From Pseudothioclava sp033100795 (lineage in GTDB: Bacteria > Pseudomonadota > Alphaproteobacteria > Rhodobacterales > Rhodobacteraceae): a stretch of DNA of 64,000 nt. The stretch spans positions 186,001 to 250,000 of the forward strand of contig NZ_JAWLVI010000002.1 in assembly GCF_033100795.1 (NCBI RefSeq), given 5' to 3'. The position numbers were made by a program, and so were the translations under genes. The notes under the pieces are model-generated. The model saw only the letters and a program-made list of their open reading frames with translations, ran no database searches and had not been told where the DNA came from. Shown piece after piece: positions 46,521 through 55,671 of this stretch (position 1 is the stretch's first letter; each line of letters opens with the position of its first letter).

Positions 46521-49500
46521 TCGTGCCGGATCTCGCAACGCAAAGACAAAACGCGGCTGCTTCACCTGACGATTCGGTTTGGCTTTCGGCGAACGCCGGG
46601 TCGGGTAAGACCAAGGTTTTGACCGACCGCGTCGCGCGGCTGCTTTTGCGCGGAACAGAGCCGCAAAAGATCCTCTGCCTGACCTATACCAAGGCTGCCG
46701 CCGCCGAGATGCAGAACCGGCTTTTGCGACGTCTGGGCGAATGGGCAATGCTGCCCGAGCCCGAATTGCGGCGCGAATTGACCAAGCTTGGCATTGCGGA
46801 CGAGACTCTGGATGCGACAACACTGGCCGAGGCGCGGCGTCTGTTTGCCAAGGCGATCGAGGCGCCGGGCGGGCTGAAGATCCAGACGATCCACTCGTTT
46901 TGCGCCTCGCTTCTACGCCGTTTTCCGCTTGAGGCAGGGGTGCCGCACGGGTTTTCCGAAATGGATGATCGCGCGGGACTTTTGTTGCGGCGTGATCTGC
47001 TGGAAGAGCTAGCATCAGGCCATAATAGAGACTGTTTTGATGGGCTGGCCGCCTATTATACCGGCTCAGAGATCGAGAGGTTTCTGGGTGAAATTATCTC
47101 GAATCGCGCCGCTTTTCCGCATGATCTGACCCGCGAGGCGGTGAACCAGACGCTTGGCGCGCCCGACCGGACAGTCGAAGATCTGGTCGCGCACACCCTG
47201 ACGCGCGACGATCTGGACCTGCTTCACAGCCTTGTCGAAAAGCTTGCGCGCGGGAAATCCAGCGACATAAAGCTGGCTGCCAGCTTCGCTGCGGTTCAGA
47301 CGGTGTCAGAGCAATCCTTGCGCCAGCTTGAGCAGGTTTTGCTCTATGGGGGTGGCGCGAAAAATCCGTTTGGACCCAAGCTGAACGCGCTTCCGACCAA
47401 GGACTTGCGCGAGTCTCTGGAGCCGTCTGTGGTTGACGCACTGAACGATCTGATGGAGCGCGTTGCCGAAGCCCGCGAGGCCCGCATTGCGCTGTTCGCT
47501 GCGGGTAAAACATGGGCGCTGCATCGCTTTGCCCAAGTGTTTTTGCCGCTGTATGCCGCGCGCAAGCGGGCGCGGGGCTGGCTTGATTTCGACGATCTGA
47601 TCGAGCGCGCGGGGCAATTGTTGTCCAGCCCCTCGGTCGCGCAGTGGGTCTTGTTCCGGCTGGATGGCGGGATCGACCACATTCTGGTGGACGAGGCGCA
47701 GGATACCAGCCCCGGCCAGTGGCTTGTGATCGAAAAGCTGGCCGACGAATTCACCGCCGGAGAATCCGCGCGTCAGGCGCCTCGCACGATCTTTGTTGTG
47801 GGCGACCGCAAGCAGTCGATCTATTCGTTCCAAGGTGCCGATTTGCACCATTTTGAGGCGATGCAGAGCCATTTTTCTGCGAAATTTGCGGCGATTGACC
47901 GGCCGCTGCGGTCCGAGGCTTTGGAGCATTCCTTCCGCTCGTCGCCTGCGGTTTTGTCGGCGGTTGACCGGACGTTCACGCCCGATGTCGCGGGCGGGCT
48001 TGGTGGCGTGCCGACCCATCTGGCGTTTTTTGAACACGCGGGCCGCGTTGATCTGTGGCCGGTCGTTCCGAAAACCGATGCGCAAGAGCCGGAGGACTGG
48101 GAGACGCCCGTCGATTTGCAGGCCGAGCGCGCCGAGCATGTGATTCTGGCTCAGGCGATTGCCGAGGAAATCGCGGCGATGATCGCGCGCGGGGTGCAAT
48201 TGCCCGAAAAGGACGGCTCGCGCCCTGTGCATGAGGGCGACTTTCTGATCCTCGTCCAGCGCCGGAAAGAGCTGTTCAACGAGATTATCCGGGCCTGCAA
48301 GGCGCGCGGTCTTGCGATTGCGGGGGCTGATAAGCTGGAGCTTGGGGCGGAGCTGGCGGTGCAGGATATTCGCTCGGTTCTGGCGTTTTTGGCGACGCCC
48401 GAGGACGATCTGGCCTTGGCCGAGGCGCTGCGCTCGCCTCTTCTGGGTTGGGATGAGGAGGAGCTTTTTGCCCTCGCGCAGCCCCGAAAAGGCTATTTAT
48501 GGGAGGCGTTGCGCCATGACGAGGCGCATCCCGAAACCGTCGCGTTGTTGCAGGATTTGCGCAATAACGCCGACTATCTGCGACCCTATGACCTGATCGA
48601 ACGCCTGTTGAACCGTCACGGCGGGCGCGAGAAACTTCTGGCGCGGCTTGGTCCCGAGGCCGAGGACGGTATCGACGAGCTGATCGCGCAAGCGCTGGCC
48701 TTCGAACAGAACGAAGTTCCAAGCCTGACCGGTTTCTTGGGATGGCTTGCGGCCGATAAGGTCGAGGTGAAACGGCAGCTTGAAAGTGGCGGGCGCGCGA
48801 TCCGCGTGATGACGGTGCACGGCTCCAAGGGGCTTGAGGCTCCGATCGTGATTTTACCCGAGACCGCCAAGCGAAAGGGCGGTCATCGCGGTGAAATAGT
48901 GCCGCTTGAGGGCGAATTCGCCGTCTGGAAAACCGGCAAGGACGACTTGCCGCAGGTTGTGGGGGATCGGCTATCCGAGCTTCAGGATGCCCAGAACGAA
49001 GAGCGGATGCGGCTGTTGTATGTCGCTCTGACGCGGGCCGAAAAATGGCTGATTGTGGCCGGATCGGGGGATATTGGCGCGAATAAGGACAGTTGGTATC
49101 TGGCCTTCGATGCGGCGATCATGCCCGAAAAAACAGAGACTATTACGCCCTATTCCGCTGCTTTGGGTGAATTGGGGGCGGTGCGGCGCATGTCGTTCGG
49201 GGCGTGGCCCGCTGATCGGGTTTCTGATGAACACGCGCAGCCTGCTGCACAGGCGGATTTGCCCGATTGGCTGCGGCAGGCGGCCTCTTCGGCAGAGCGG
49301 GCCGAGAAGGTCTTGTCGCCGTCTGATCTGGGAGGGGCGAAGGCTCTGCCTGGCGAGAACGCCTATCTTGACCCCGAGGCTGCGATGCGGCGCGGGACGC
49401 TATTACACCAGCTGCTTGAACACCTTCCCGACTACCCGGAAGCCGAGTGGCCGCTGATGGCCATGCCGATCCTGCAAGCAAGCGAATTTCGGGTCGATTC

Positions 49501-49897
49501 AGCCGAAACAGAGACGCTTTTGATCGAGGCGCGGCGGGTTCTGTCATCTGCTGCGATGGCGGGGTTCCTTGTGCCCGAGGCGCTGGCCGAGGTTCCAATC
49601 ACGGCCTCTTTGCCCGAACTGGATGGCGCGCGTATTCATGGAACCATCGACCGGATGGTCGTCACGCCGACCACGATTAAGGTTCTCGACTACAAGTCGA
49701 ACGCGACCGTTCCGCCAAGCGCCGATCAGGTGCCCTTGGGGATCATCCGCCAGATGGCCGCCTATCGCGCCGCCTTGCGCCAGATCTACCCGGCCCATCA
49801 GATCGAATGTTCGATCCTGTGGACGGCGGATGCCTCGCGCACTCTGCTCACAGAAGCACAGCTAGATGTGGCGCTATGCGCGGATACTGCATCTTGA
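46517..49897 (+). CDS. addA: Double-strand break repair helicase AddA
   Basis: A 1126-residue UvrD-like helicase-nuclease. Walker A is ANAGSGKTKVLTDRVARLLL, Walker B ILVDEAQDTSPGQW, motif III GDRKQSIYSFQGAD, and motif V/VI regions include VMTVHGSKGLEAPIV and LLYVALTRAEKWL. The C-terminal nuclease has LDYKSN. It works with AddB upstream. trxA follows after 55 bases. Confidence 0.96.
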   Translation: MIVPDLATQRQNAAASPDDSVWLSANAGSGKTKVLTDRVARLLLRGTEPQKILCLTYTKAAAAEMQNRLLRRLGEWAMLPEPELRRELTKLGIADETLDATTLAEARRLFAKAIEAPGGLKIQTIHSFCASLLRRFPLEAGVPHGFSEMDDRAGLLLRRDLLEELASGHNRDCFDGLAAYYTGSEIERFLGEIISNRAAFPHDLTREAVNQTLGAPDRTVEDLVAHTLTRDDLDLLHSLVEKLARGKSSDIKLAASFAAVQTVSEQSLRQLEQVLLYGGGAKNPFGPKLNALPTKDLRESLEPSVVDALNDLMERVAEAREARIALFAAGKTWALHRFAQVFLPLYAARKRARGWLDFDDLIERAGQLLSSPSVAQWVLFRLDGGIDHILVDEAQDTSPGQWLVIEKLADEFTAGESARQAPRTIFVVGDRKQSIYSFQGADLHHFEAMQSHFSAKFAAIDRPLRSEALEHSFRSSPAVLSAVDRTFTPDVAGGLGGVPTHLAFFEHAGRVDLWPVVPKTDAQEPEDWETPVDLQAERAEHVILAQAIAEEIAAMIARGVQLPEKDGSRPVHEGDFLILVQRRKELFNEIIRACKARGLAIAGADKLELGAELAVQDIRSVLAFLATPEDDLALAEALRSPLLGWDEEELFALAQPRKGYLWEALRHDEAHPETVALLQDLRNNADYLRPYDLIERLLNRHGGREKLLARLGPEAEDGIDELIAQALAFEQNEVPSLTGFLGWLAADKVEVKRQLESGGRAIRVMTVHGSKGLEAPIVILPETAKRKGGHRGEIVPLEGEFAVWKTGKDDLPQVVGDRLSELQDAQNEERMRLLYVALTRAEKWLIVAGSGDIGANKDSWYLAFDAAIMPEKTETITPYSAALGELGAVRRMSFGAWPADRVSDEHAQPAAQADLPDWLRQAASSAERAEKVLSPSDLGGAKALPGENAYLDPEAAMRRGTLLHQLLEHLPDYPEAEWPLMAMPILQASEFRVDSAETETLLIEARRVLSSAAMAGFLVPEALAEVPITASLPELDGARIHGTIDRMVVTPTTIKVLDYKSNATVPPSADQVPLGIIRQMAAYRAALRQIYPAHQIECSILWTADASRTLLTEAQLDVALCADTAS
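49129..49147. repeat. Dispersed near-palindrome (copy in addA)
   Basis: Matches 12 of 16 arm positions: AAAAACAG, spacer AGA, CTATTACG. It shares the 13-base core AACAGAGACTATT with stronger copies, which supports it beyond its arm score. Confidence 0.4.
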
Positions 49898-49952
49898 CGC
49901 CCCACGGGGCGCGCCCTAGGTTCTTGCCCAACCAATTCCTCAGGAGAGCACC

Positions 49953-50273
49953 ATGGCTACCGTCGCTGTCACCGATGCCACTTTCAACGAAGAAGTGCGC
50001 AACTCCCCGATTCCCGTTGTTGTCGATTTCTGGGCCGAATGGTGTGGCCCCTGCCGCCAGATCGGCCCGGCACTTGAAGAAATCTCGAACGAGATGGCCG
50101 GCAAGGTGAAAATCGTCAAAATCAACGTTGATGAAAACCCTGAAAGCCCCGCAGTTCTGGGCGTTCGCGGTATTCCGGCGCTGTTCCTGTTCAAAGGCGG
50201 CGAGGTTGTCTCGAACAAGGTTGGCGCTGCACCGAAAGCCGCGCTGCAAAGCTGGATCAACGACGCGATCTGA
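49953..50273 (+). CDS. trxA: Thioredoxin 1
   Basis: A 106-residue thioredoxin with active site WCGPC (Cys31, Cys34) and the cis-Pro region RGIPALFLFKGGE. It provides reducing power to ribonucleotide reductase and other enzymes. CAGGAGAG lies before the ATG. A strong terminator follows its stop. Confidence 0.97.
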   Translation: MATVAVTDATFNEEVRNSPIPVVVDFWAEWCGPCRQIGPALEEISNEMAGKVKIVKINVDENPESPAVLGVRGIPALFLFKGGEVVSNKVGAAPKAALQSWINDAI

Positions 50274-50298
50274 TCTTTGCGTGAAAGCATTGGGAACG

Positions 50299-50320
50299 GG
50301 GCGCCTTCGGGCGCCCTTTT
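50299..50320 (+). terminator. Rho-independent terminator after trxA
   Basis: GGGCGCC (50299-50305), a TTCG tetraloop and GGCGCCC (50310-50316) form a perfect 7-bp stem followed by TTTT. The loop closing C(TTCG)G is especially stable in RNA. Confidence 0.9.
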
Positions 50321-50396
50321 CTGTTTGGCGTGCGGGGCTTGTGTCACACCTGCGCGCGGCCCATATAGTTTTGGCAAAACGGACAGGAAGGCGGCT

Positions 50397-50954
50397 ATGG
50401 CTGAAGACAAGTTTCCCGGTTGGCACGGAACCACGATTATCGGTGTGCGCAAAGGCGGCAAGGTTGTTGTTGCGGGCGACGGGCAGGTGAGCCTTGGTCA
50501 GACTGTCATCAAGGGCACCGCGCGCAAGGTGCGCCGCCTGACGCCGGGCGGGCATGATGTGGTCGCCGGGTTTGCGGGATCGACGGCGGACGCCTTTACC
50601 TTGCTTGAACGGCTGGAGAAAAAGCTGGAGGCCGCGCCCGGGCAACTCGCCCGCGCCTGCGTCGAGCTGGCGAAAGATTGGCGGATGGATAAATACCTGC
50701 GCAATCTTGAGGCGATGCTGATTGTGACCGACGGTAAAGATCTGTTCGTGCTGACCGGCGCGGGCGATGTGCTTGAGCCGGAGCACGATATCGCGGCTAT
50801 CGGGTCGGGTGGGAATTATGCCCTCGCGGCAGCGCGCGGGCTGATGGAAACCGATCTCGACGCCGAGGCCGTTGCGCGCAAAGCCATGGCGATTGCAGCC
50901 GATATTTGCGTCTATACGAACGGCAATCTGACCGTCGAAACCATCGACGCCTGA
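50397..50954 (+). CDS. hslV: ATP-dependent protease peptidase subunit HslV (ClpQ)
   Basis: A 185-residue proteasome-like peptidase. Residues 1-11 (MAEDKFPGWHG) form the propeptide seen in alphaproteobacterial HslV; removal exposes Thr12 of TTIIGV as the nucleophile. VAGDGQVSLGQTVIKGTARK and the GSGGNYALAAARGL segment are typical. The ATG at 50397 follows AGGAAGG. It is 17 bases from hslU. Confidence 0.96.
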   Translation: MAEDKFPGWHGTTIIGVRKGGKVVVAGDGQVSLGQTVIKGTARKVRRLTPGGHDVVAGFAGSTADAFTLLERLEKKLEAAPGQLARACVELAKDWRMDKYLRNLEAMLIVTDGKDLFVLTGAGDVLEPEHDIAAIGSGGNYALAAARGLMETDLDAEAVARKAMAIAADICVYTNGNLTVETIDA

Positions 50955-50971
50955 GAAGTGGAGCGACCCCA

Positions 50972-52273
50972 ATGACCAATCTCACGCCCCGCGAAATCGT
51001 TTCCGAGCTTGATCGCTTTATCATCGGCCAGAAAGACGCCAAACGCGCCGTTGCGGTAGCTTTGCGCAACCGCTGGCGGCGCAAGCAGCTGCCCGACGAT
51101 CTGCGCGAAGAGGTTTATCCCAAGAATATTCTGATGATCGGTCCGACCGGCGTTGGCAAGACCGAGATTTCGCGCCGTCTGGCGAAGCTTGCGAAAGCGC
51201 CGTTCATCAAGGTCGAGGCGACGAAGTTTACCGAGGTTGGCTATGTCGGCCGCGATGTCGAACAGATCATCCGTGACCTGACCGATGCTGCCATGATCGA
51301 AACGCGTGAGCGGATGCGCGAGGATGTGAAGGCCCGTGCCCACCGCGCCGCAGAAGACCGCGTGATTGAGGCGCTGGCGGGTAAAGACGCCCGTGAAGGC
51401 ACCAAGGATATGTTCCGTGCCAAGCTGAAATCAGGCGAGCTGGACAGCAAAGAGATCGAGCTGGAAGTCTCAGATGCGCCCCAATCTGGCCCGATGATGG
51501 GTATGGGTGGGCCGGGCATGGAGATGCAGCTTCAGGGGATTGAAGAGCTGTTCAAGGCGTTCGGGGGCCGCAAAACGCGCCGCAAGATGACTGTGGCCGA
51601 AAGCTATGAGATTTTGATCTCGGAAGAGGCTGACAAGCTTTTGGACGACGAGGCCGTCAAGGCCGCGGCGCTGGAAGCGGTGCAAGAGGCAGGGATAGTT
51701 TTCATCGACGAGATCGACAAGGTGGCCGCGCGCGCGGAAACCCGCGGGGCGGATGTCAGCCGCGAGGGCGTGCAGCGCGACCTGCTGCCACTGATCGAAG
51801 GCACGACCGTTAGCACGAAATACGGGCCGGTAAAGACCGACCACATCCTGTTCATCGCTTCGGGTGCGTTCCATATCGCGAAACCCTCGGATCTGTTGCC
51901 AGAGCTTCAGGGCCGTTTGCCGATCCGCGTCGAGCTTCAGGCGCTGACCGAAGAGGATTTCACGCGCATCCTGTCGGAGACCGACAATGCGCTGACCCTG
52001 CAATATACCGCGCTTATGGCGACCGAAGAGGTAACGGTCAGCTTTACCCAAGACGGCATTGCGGCGCTTGCTAAAATCGCGGCCGAGGTGAACCGTAGCG
52101 TCGAAAACATCGGGGCGCGGCGGCTTTACACCGTGCTGGAACGGGTGTTCGAAGAGCTGTCGTTCACCGCGCCGGACCGTTCGGGCGAGGCGATCACGGT
52201 GGATGCGGCATTTGTCGAGACGCATCTGGGCGAACTGTCGCGCTCGGCCGATCTAAGCCGCTACGTTCTTTAA
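50972..52273 (+). CDS. hslU: ATP-dependent protease ATPase subunit HslU (ClpY)
   Basis: A 433-residue AAA+ unfoldase partner of HslV. Walker A is IGPTGVGKTE (56-65), the pore-loop motif GYVGRD follows (about 90), and Walker B lies in GIVFIDEIDKVAAR. The I-domain region (about 110-240) and the C-terminal SRYVL end that docks HslV are present. The ATG at 50972 gives the usual MTNLTPREIVSELD. Confidence 0.97.
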   Translation: MTNLTPREIVSELDRFIIGQKDAKRAVAVALRNRWRRKQLPDDLREEVYPKNILMIGPTGVGKTEISRRLAKLAKAPFIKVEATKFTEVGYVGRDVEQIIRDLTDAAMIETRERMREDVKARAHRAAEDRVIEALAGKDAREGTKDMFRAKLKSGELDSKEIELEVSDAPQSGPMMGMGGPGMEMQLQGIEELFKAFGGRKTRRKMTVAESYEILISEEADKLLDDEAVKAAALEAVQEAGIVFIDEIDKVAARAETRGADVSREGVQRDLLPLIEGTTVSTKYGPVKTDHILFIASGAFHIAKPSDLLPELQGRLPIRVELQALTEEDFTRILSETDNALTLQYTALMATEEVTVSFTQDGIAALAKIAAEVNRSVENIGARRLYTVLERVFEELSFTAPDRSGEAITVDAAFVETHLGELSRSADLSRYVL

Positions 52274-52337
52274 ATCTGCGGTCGGGAAGTTAGGGCAGGT
52301 GCGCTATTCTGCCCAAGATGACCGGACCGGAGGCTCT

Positions 52338-53417
52338 ATGCTGTTGCGATTTCTGATTGTGGTTGTTTTGTTGCTTCCGGCTTGTGCGCCGCGAGGCAAG
52401 CTGGTGATGGCGCCCGCTGATGTGGCCGCAAGCCGCGCGGTTTTCGTGGCGACCACGCGCGCCGAAAGCGAGACCGAGCTTTTCGGCTCCGCACGGCAGC
52501 AAGGTCTTACCCGCGCGCGTTTTGATATTGCTGTGCCACCGGATCGGGCGCCCGGAGAGATCTCTTACCCGACAACCATTAGCGCCCCGAACCCGCGCAA
52601 GGATTTTCTGGTTGCGGGCCAGAAAACCTATCCGGAAAAGGCTCTGTTTCGCCGTGATTTGCAGAAATCCTTGGCGCGGAATGACGGCGAAGCGGTGGTC
52701 TTTGTCCATGGCTACAACATGAACTTTGCCGAAGGTCTGTATCGGGTGGCGCAGCTTGGCACCGATTTCAACCTGCCGGGCGTTCTGGTGCATTATTCAT
52801 GGCCCTCGAAGGCGCATGTCCTGGGCTATGCCTATGATCGGGACTCGGCTCTTTTTGCGCGCGACGGGTTTGCGACCCTGCTGAAAGAGCTGCGTGCGTC
52901 TGGTGCACGGCGGATCATTATTGTCGGGCACTCGATGGGCGCGGCGCTGACGATGGAAACGCTGCGACAGCTGCGGATTTCAGGCGATTCAGAGACGATT
53001 TCGCGCATCGCGGCGGTGGTTTTGATTTCGCCGGATATTGACATTGATCTGTTCCGCTCGCAGGCGGCCAAGATCGCCCCTCTGCCGCAGCCTTTCATCA
53101 TTTTCACCTCGAAAAAGGATCTGGCGCTGCGTCTGTCCGCGCGGATTTCCGGCGAGACCGACCGACTTGGATCGCTTGACGACGTGGGGCGGCTGGCGGA
53201 CCTAAGCGTGACGGTGATTGATACAGCAGCCTTCAGCACGGGAGGCGGCCATTTCAACGTGGGCGATTCGCCTGCGCTAATTGCCCTTTTGCAGACGACG
53301 GGGCAGGTGGCAGCGGTTCTGGAGGGCGAGCAAAACGCCCATCCCGATCTGGCCGCGGGAGTCGTGCTGACCGTCCGCAATGCGACGCAGATCGTTCTTG
53401 CGCCGCTTGGCGGTTAG
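52338..53417 (+). CDS. Alpha/beta-hydrolase lipoprotein (DUF900-like)
   Basis: A 359-residue predicted lipoprotein with lipobox LPAC near residue 16. The body fits the DUF900 alpha/beta-hydrolase family: VFVHGYNMNFAEGLYRVAQL precedes the nucleophile elbow GHSMG, and GGGHFNVGDS holds a likely catalytic His. The substrate is unknown. CCGGAGGC precedes the ATG at 52338. Its stop overlaps that of convergent smr by 4 bases. Confidence 0.82.
   Translation: MLLRFLIVVVLLLPACAPRGKLVMAPADVAASRAVFVATTRAESETELFGSARQQGLTRARFDIAVPPDRAPGEISYPTTISAPNPRKDFLVAGQKTYPEKALFRRDLQKSLARNDGEAVVFVHGYNMNFAEGLYRVAQLGTDFNLPGVLVHYSWPSKAHVLGYAYDRDSALFARDGFATLLKELRASGARRIIIVGHSMGAALTMETLRQLRISGDSETISRIAAVVLISPDIDIDLFRSQAAKIAPLPQPFIIFTSKKDLALRLSARISGETDRLGSLDDVGRLADLSVTVIDTAAFSTGGGHFNVGDSPALIALLQTTGQVAAVLEGEQNAHPDLAAGVVLTVRNATQIVLAPLGG
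52633..52651. repeat. Weaker copy of the dispersed near-palindrome (in the hydrolase gene)
   Basis: Matches 12 of 16 arm positions: CGGAAAAG, spacer GCT, CTGTTTCG. It is read in a different frame from the addB copy although the DNA is nearly the same. Confidence 0.35.
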
Positions 53418-54007
53418 CGGGGGCGGCGCAGGTAGACGTAATATGCGCCTGCGCCGCCGTGTTTCAGATGCGCCTGCGACACCTGCATGACCACCGCGCC
53501 AAGCGGCGGCATCCGCAACCATTGCGGCACCTGATGGCGCAAGACGCCCTGGCGCTGCGGGATCGGGCCTTCGTCAAAGCCGCGCTTGCCTTTGCCGGTA
53601 ATCACCAGAACCAGCCTGCACCCGCGATCATGGGATGACAGGATAAAGCGCGTCATCGCGGGATGCGCCTGCGCAAGCGTCATGCCGTGCAGGTCGATCC
53701 GGGCCTCCGGCTCCAGCTTGCCGCGGGTCATATTGCGATGCGCCTTGCGGTCCATCAGCACGGGCTGGCGCTCTAGCCCTTCGGCGATGGAGGGGGCCAG
53801 ATCGTGCCGGAAAGCATAGTCCGGCGCGGATTGCCCGATGCGGAAATCGCGCACGTCGGGGCGGGCTTTCTTGGGGGTGATCTCGGGCGCAGGGGTCGGG
53901 AGCGTTTCGGCATGGTTGCGCTTTTCGGGCCGCAAAGACCGCGCCGAGGCGGCAACTTTCGACCAAAGCTCCCGCTCTTCGGGGCTGAGTTTGCGGCGTC
54001 GGCTCAT
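53414..54007 (-). CDS. Smr-domain protein
   Basis: A 197-residue protein with a basic N-terminal region and a C-terminal Smr domain (about 100-195), containing RIDLHGMTLAQAHPAMTRF and VITGKGKRG. Smr domains nick or bind branched DNA, or cleave RNA in ribosome rescue; the small stand-alone type has no firm role. It overlaps mltA upstream by 4 bases (ATGA). Confidence 0.88.
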   Translation of the reverse strand: MSRRRKLSPEERELWSKVAASARSLRPEKRNHAETLPTPAPEITPKKARPDVRDFRIGQSAPDYAFRHDLAPSIAEGLERQPVLMDRKAHRNMTRGKLEPEARIDLHGMTLAQAHPAMTRFILSSHDRGCRLVLVITGKGKRGFDEGPIPQRQGVLRHQVPQWLRMPPLGAVVMQVSQAHLKHGGAGAYYVYLRRPR

Positions 54008-54891
54008 GTGCGCCTCCGCAACAGCACCATCCGCCCGCGCGCGTTCAGCGCGCCTGCGGCTATGCCCGCCGCATCGCCCGTGCCGAAAAACAGGTCGCCC
54101 CGCCCTGCGCCCTTGATGGCCGAGCCGATGTCTTGCGCGATGACCAGCCGTCCGCCGGTTTCCGGGGTTTCAATCCAGACGGGACTGCCTAGCGGAATAA
54201 TCGCGGGATCAACGGCAAGCGACCGGCCTGCGGTGACGGGCCGCCCCATCGCGCCCAAAGGCCCGCTGTCTTGCGCAATATCCAGCGGTTTGAAGAACAC
54301 GAAAGACGGGTTGGTGTTCAAAAGCGCCTGCTCGTCATCGGGGTTTTCGGCGCACCATTGGCGTATTCGTGCGGGCGTCATGTCCGTCGCTGGCGCGACA
54401 CCGCGCGCGACCAGTTCCCTGCCGATCGAGGCATAGGGATGCCCGTTCTTGCCCGCAAACCCAAGGCGGAGTGAGTCGCCCTCGGCCAGTCGCACGCGGA
54501 TGGAGCCTTGAACCTGTGCCAGAAACGCCTCGATCGCGGTTTCAAGATAGACCAGTTCCAGCCCGTTCAGAAGGTCACGCGCCACGATCTCGGCGCGGCT
54601 GAACCAAGGCAAATCAGGCTCTATTCCAGCGGGAAGTGCATAAAGCGCGTGGGAAAACCGATCCGATTTCTGGCGTGATCCGCTGACCTCGGGTTCGTAA
54701 TATCCGGTCAGATGGGCGTCGCCTGTGGCGGCAACCTCGACAGGTTCGAAATATGTTTCAAAAAACGCCTTAGCCGCCTCGGTGCCCGCGTTTAGGCCGA
54801 ACAGGTCTTCGGAAACGCGAAACGCCGCCAAAGCGGCGGCGTGGTCGTCGGCCCTCCAGCCGGGAAGGTCTGGCCAGTCGAGCACCCGCAC
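54004..54891 (-). CDS. mltA: Lytic murein transglycosylase A (MltA)
   Basis: A 295-residue transglycosylase cleaving peptidoglycan to 1,6-anhydro products. The MltA domain holds TGYYEPEVSGS, and the C-terminal 3D domain has VIAQDIGSAIKGAGRGDLFF and GTG with the catalytic Asp in AQDIG. The GTG at 54891 starts it 5 bases after the timA stop. No signal peptide or lipobox precedes the domain, which is odd for a periplasmic enzyme. Confidence 0.88.
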   Translation of the reverse strand: MRVLDWPDLPGWRADDHAAALAAFRVSEDLFGLNAGTEAAKAFFETYFEPVEVAATGDAHLTGYYEPEVSGSRQKSDRFSHALYALPAGIEPDLPWFSRAEIVARDLLNGLELVYLETAIEAFLAQVQGSIRVRLAEGDSLRLGFAGKNGHPYASIGRELVARGVAPATDMTPARIRQWCAENPDDEQALLNTNPSFVFFKPLDIAQDSGPLGAMGRPVTAGRSLAVDPAIIPLGSPVWIETPETGGRLVIAQDIGSAIKGAGRGDLFFGTGDAAGIAAGALNARGRMVLLRRRT

Positions 54892-54895
54892 GCGA

Positions 54896-55555
54896 TCAGC
54901 CGCCTGTCGCGACGAGCTGCCAGTTCGGGTCCGAGACCCCCATGCGGCGCGCGAAGGTCCAGACGTCGCGTTGCTTGCGCGGCGCTTTCGGGTCGCCCTC
55001 GACCACCTCGCCGGATGCGTCGCGCGCGACCGAGATCAGCTCGGCGCCAAAACGCACCGTGATTTCCGCCTCGCCCGAGGGGCGGTCGAACTCGGCCTCT
55101 TGCAGCACCATTTCGCGCAGGCCCAAAAACTCGGCCTCGACGGAAAGCCCCTTTTCCTCACGCGCGGCGACGGCGGCCTCGAATGCCTCGCGCACATCGT
55201 CAGCAAGGAAAGGCTTTACCTTGGACAGATCGCCGGTCTCAAACGCCATCACGATCATCTCATAGGCACCGCGAGCGCCTTTCAGGAACTCGGACACCTG
55301 GAACGACGGCTCAACCGATTTCATCGCAGCCAGCGCCGTGGCCTGTTGCGAGCCTTCGGGCACATTGTCGATGATGTCATGATCCGGTCCACCCTCGATC
55401 ACATCGAAATTGCGCCGCTCCGCGATTTGGGGCTGGTCCTCGGGCAGATCGGGGCGTTCAAATCCCTCACGGGTGCCAAGCACGTTTTTCAGACGCAAAA
55501 TCAGGAAGATCGCGATCCCCGCGAGAACAATCAGCTGGATGATGGCACTGGACAT
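54896..55555 (-). CDS. timA: Tim44/TimA-domain membrane-anchored protein
   Basis: A 219-residue protein with one N-terminal membrane helix (SSAIIQLIVLAGIAIFLIL) and a C-terminal Tim44-like domain (about 75-219: FLKGARGAYEMIVMAFETGD; WTFARRMGVSDPNWQLVATG). Bacterial TimA is related to the mitochondrial import factor Tim44; its role is not well defined. The run timA-mltA-smr is tightly spaced, suggesting a common transcript. Confidence 0.88.
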   Translation of the reverse strand: MSSAIIQLIVLAGIAIFLILRLKNVLGTREGFERPDLPEDQPQIAERRNFDVIEGGPDHDIIDNVPEGSQQATALAAMKSVEPSFQVSEFLKGARGAYEMIVMAFETGDLSKVKPFLADDVREAFEAAVAAREEKGLSVEAEFLGLREMVLQEAEFDRPSGEAEITVRFGAELISVARDASGEVVEGDPKAPRKQRDVWTFARRMGVSDPNWQLVATGG

Positions 55556-55671
55556 TCGGAGACCTTTGATCGGGTAGGTTGGTATTTTGACTGTCCTCAC
55601 TTATGTAGGGCAGGGGCGCGTTCAAGTCCACCGGCGCCCGACAGATGATGAATTAATCCGAAAGACCGAAA

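Noticed and set aside
47859..47877. CAGAGCCATTTTTC in addA as a further motif copy
   Set aside because: Only 9 of 16 arm bases match; not distinguishable from background.
48892..48910. TGAAATAG followed by a poor right arm, resembling the dispersed motif
   Set aside because: The left arm is perfect but the right arm matches only 3 of 8; such scores are expected several times by chance.
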